A stretch of DNA of 52,399 nt from Richelia sp. CSU_2_1 (GTDB taxonomy: Bacteria; Cyanobacteriota; Cyanobacteriia; Cyanobacteriales; Microcoleaceae). The stretch lies in contig JAAUPF010000024.1 of NCBI GenBank assembly GCA_012034575.1, positions 1 to 52,399 of the forward strand, given 5' to 3'. How positions within the stretch are numbered: the stretch's first letter is position 1; every line of letters starts with the position of its first letter. This document shows positions 50,719 to 52,399 of this stretch, piece by piece. The notes under the pieces are model-generated. The model searched no databases, was not told where the DNA came from, and was given only the letters and a program-made list of their open reading frames with translations. The position numbers and the translations under genes were made by a program.

Positions 50719-50785
50719 AAACTGACATCTTGCAACCTTCTCAACAATCCTGCCGATTTTATACTGCAAAGGAAACTCTTAAGCC

Positions 50786-51380
50786 ATGACCGTTGATGAA
50801 GCAATCGCGATCGCAGAAACAGTCCTCGATCGGGATTGCTTAAACGACGTACAAGAGCTCATCTTCAGACAATGTTGGGAAGGCAGATGTTCCTATGAAG
50901 AAATTGCTCAAATCTCTCAATATAATAAATACATAAAAGCGCTGGCTGCTAAACTCTGAAAACAACTATCAGATGCTTTTGATGAAAAGTAAAAAAAAAT
51001 AACTTACGCTCTGTTTTTAAGCGCTACCTACGGCGACATCAAGTCAACTTACACCGCCATCAGGAAATAGAAATAAATCTCAGCGGTGCTAATCTGAGTG
51101 GAGCAACCTTGAATTTAGCTAGTCTGAGTGGCACAAGACTATTATTTACAAACTTTAGTGAAGGAGGAGCGTCTCAAGAAGAGTTAGAACAAGCATTATC
51201 TCCTAATAATAACGGGGAATTCTCGAAATATTGCATCCCGATACCGAAAAAGATGAAATGCTCGATCGCACCTTTGCATCTCACGGAATTAGCATCATCC
51301 ACTATTGCGACGCTAACAGATGTCGCGAAGAACCCGATCGCATCGTCCAGGAGTTTTTAGATATATTGAGTCAGGCATAG
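50786..51380 (+). pseudogene. vMAP HTH - pentapeptide - nuclease-like protein, broken
   Basis: Three pieces of one gene. (1) ATG 50786, vMAP-type HTH: AIAIAETVLDRDCLNDVQEL, then CSYEEIAQISQYNKYIKALA; stops at TGA 50957 where TGG (Trp, as in KLW) is expected. (2) After one A missing in the A4 run (50985-50988): a pentapeptide region INLSGANLSGATLNLASLSG. (3) After one G missing in the G4 run (51214-51217): ILEILHPDTEKDEMLDRTFA, then HGISIIHYCDANRCREEP and a C-terminal FLDILSQA, stop at 51378. The last part looks like the end of a restriction-endonuclease-like fold. Restored length is about 198 residues. With one nonsense and two frame breaks it is probably dead, unless all are sequencing errors. 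Confidence 0.65.
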
Positions 51381-51510
51381 GAGCGATTGTATTTAATCAA
51401 CTACCCGCCACTCAGCTGATACTATCTAAAATAGGTTCGTAGTGAGGACTTTAACCCGCATTTTACCCAAATCTGCAAGCCAGGATTGAAGTCCTCACTA
51501 CAAACAACTA

Positions 51511-52310
51511 TTAGCCAAAACGGCCGCTCACATACTCCAAAGTAGACTCTTCCTTCGGAGTTTGGAAAATCACCTCAGTTCGATCGCATTCCACCAGATA
51601 ACCGAAGCGCTTGCCATCATCAGAAAGCTTAGCATTGAAAAAAGCAGTCAGGTCAGAAACCCGAGAAGCTTGCTGCATATTGTGAGTAACAATCACGATC
51701 GTATACTGCTCTTTCAACTCCCGCATCAACTCCTCAATCTTAATCGTAGAAATCGGGTCGAGAGAAGCGCAAGGTTCATCCATCAATACTACATCAGGAT
51801 TAATTGCGATCGCCCTGGCAATGCACAAACGCTGCTGCTGGCCGCCCGAAAGCGAAAAACCGCTTTGCTTCAGCTTGTCCTTAACCTCATCCCAAAGATA
51901 AGCTTGGCGGAGCGACTTTTCCACCAACTCATCCATATCTCCCTTATAATTATTCACCCTCGCCCCGTAAGCAATATTGTCATAAATCGATTTAGGGAAA
52001 GGATTCGGCTTTTGAAACACCATCCCTATCTTGCGCCGCACTTCCACAGCATCAATATCAGGATCGTACAGATTTTGACCGTGATAATAAATTTGACCGT
52101 TTAAACGAAAACCGTTAACTAAATCATTAAGGCGATTAAAACATCGCAGGATCGTACTTTTTCCGCAGCCAGAGGGTCCGATAAAAGCAGTAATGCGATT
52201 TTTGGGAATCTCCATCGAAACATTTTTTACAGCTTGAAAAGCGCCGTAAAAATATTAATATTGTCTACGTGCAGAACCGTTTCCGGCTTTTCTTCCACAA
52301 ATTGAATCAT
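51511..52310 (-). pseudogene. pstB: Phosphate ABC transporter ATP-binding protein, frameshifted as assembled
   Basis: ATPase subunit of the PstSCAB high-affinity phosphate importer. The long frame (52215-51511) has Walker [17 protein letters not shown]-loop [13 protein letters not shown], signature [15 protein letters not shown] and Walker [14 protein letters not shown]. It starts too late: the true start is ATG 52310 ([20 protein letters not shown]), and one more A in the plus-strand A5 run at 52248-52252 restores [16 protein letters not shown]. Restored length is about 266 residues, right for PstB. The lesion is again a single homopolymer base, so a sequencing error is likely. The rest of the pst operon would lie beyond the window edge. 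Confidence 0.9.
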
Positions 52311-52335
52311 ACAGTTAAGACTCCATTGAATTGTA

Positions 52336-52384
52336 TATGAGAGATTGGGAGAGAGGGGGAGGGGGGGAGGGGGAGAGTGGGAGA
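52336..52384. repeat. Purine tract of GGGAGAG units
   Basis: GAGAGATTGGGAGAGAGGG and related G/A units to the end of the window; similar to 34772-34800. An STRR-like low-complexity tract. Confidence 0.75.
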
Positions 52385-52399
52385 AGTAGTTACTTCTTC

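Overview
The window looks like a chromosomal segment of a filamentous, non-heterocystous cyanobacterium of the Oscillatoriales (Microcoleus/Oscillatoria type). The evidence is: dense HIP1 octamers (GCGATCGC); many short tandem heptanucleotide repeats (STRR); a ferredoxin-thioredoxin reductase variable chain; a CYP110-like P450; an Sfp/HetI-type phosphopantetheinyl transferase; and vMAP and TRADD-N-associated conflict proteins typical of large cyanobacterial genomes. No tRNA, rRNA, CRISPR array or intact transposase was found.

Layout. 0-4.4 kb: YgjP-like metallopeptidase, ftrV, a large GH57 glycosidase. 5-9 kb: an island of toxin-antitoxin-like pairs (DUF4160/DUF2442, VapBC, BrnT/CopG, DUF6932/XRE) embedded in HIP1-bearing repeat arrays. 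9-12 kb: a membrane-associated GTPase divergent from a vMAP-NB-ARC (STAND) protein. 12.3-16 kb: GNAT/VOC/ABM enzymes, a HEPN remnant, a frameshifted P450. 16-20.3 kb: a minus-strand cluster of two paralogous coiled-coil proteins, a cysteine-motif protein, a DUF5895-like protein and a small protein. It lies divergent from an XRE-ImmA pair whose promoter carries three similar operator-like dyads. This is the best candidate for an undescribed system. 22-26 kb: PIN toxin pair, ATP-grasp, split ATP-dependent DNA ligase, acyltransferase. 26-40 kb: mostly housekeeping (glutaredoxin-like, murE, msrA, PPTase, histidine kinase, leuB, fructosamine kinase, ABC-F). 40-47 kb: TA debris, an Rpn nuclease, a TRADD-N-type 2TM protein divergent from an HTH-STAND ATPase, DUF29, a membrane STAND ATPase and a Uma2 protein. 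47.5-52.4 kb: a Na,K-ATPase-like P-type ATPase, a broken vMAP-pentapeptide gene and pstB running off toward the end.

Three cross-cutting points. (1) At least nine reading-frame breaks are explained by a one-base change, in nearly every case in a short homopolymer; this affects P450, ImmA, DNA ligase, Rpn, pstB and others. Uncorrected sequencing error is at least as likely as real gene decay. (2) Two MITE-like families with terminal inverted repeats occur repeatedly and abut several accessory genes. (3) Short repeats have entered coding sequence: in-frame in murE and a fructosamine kinase, and over the 3' ends of ftrV and the PPTase gene.

All family assignments are by eye from motifs and memory; no database search was run.
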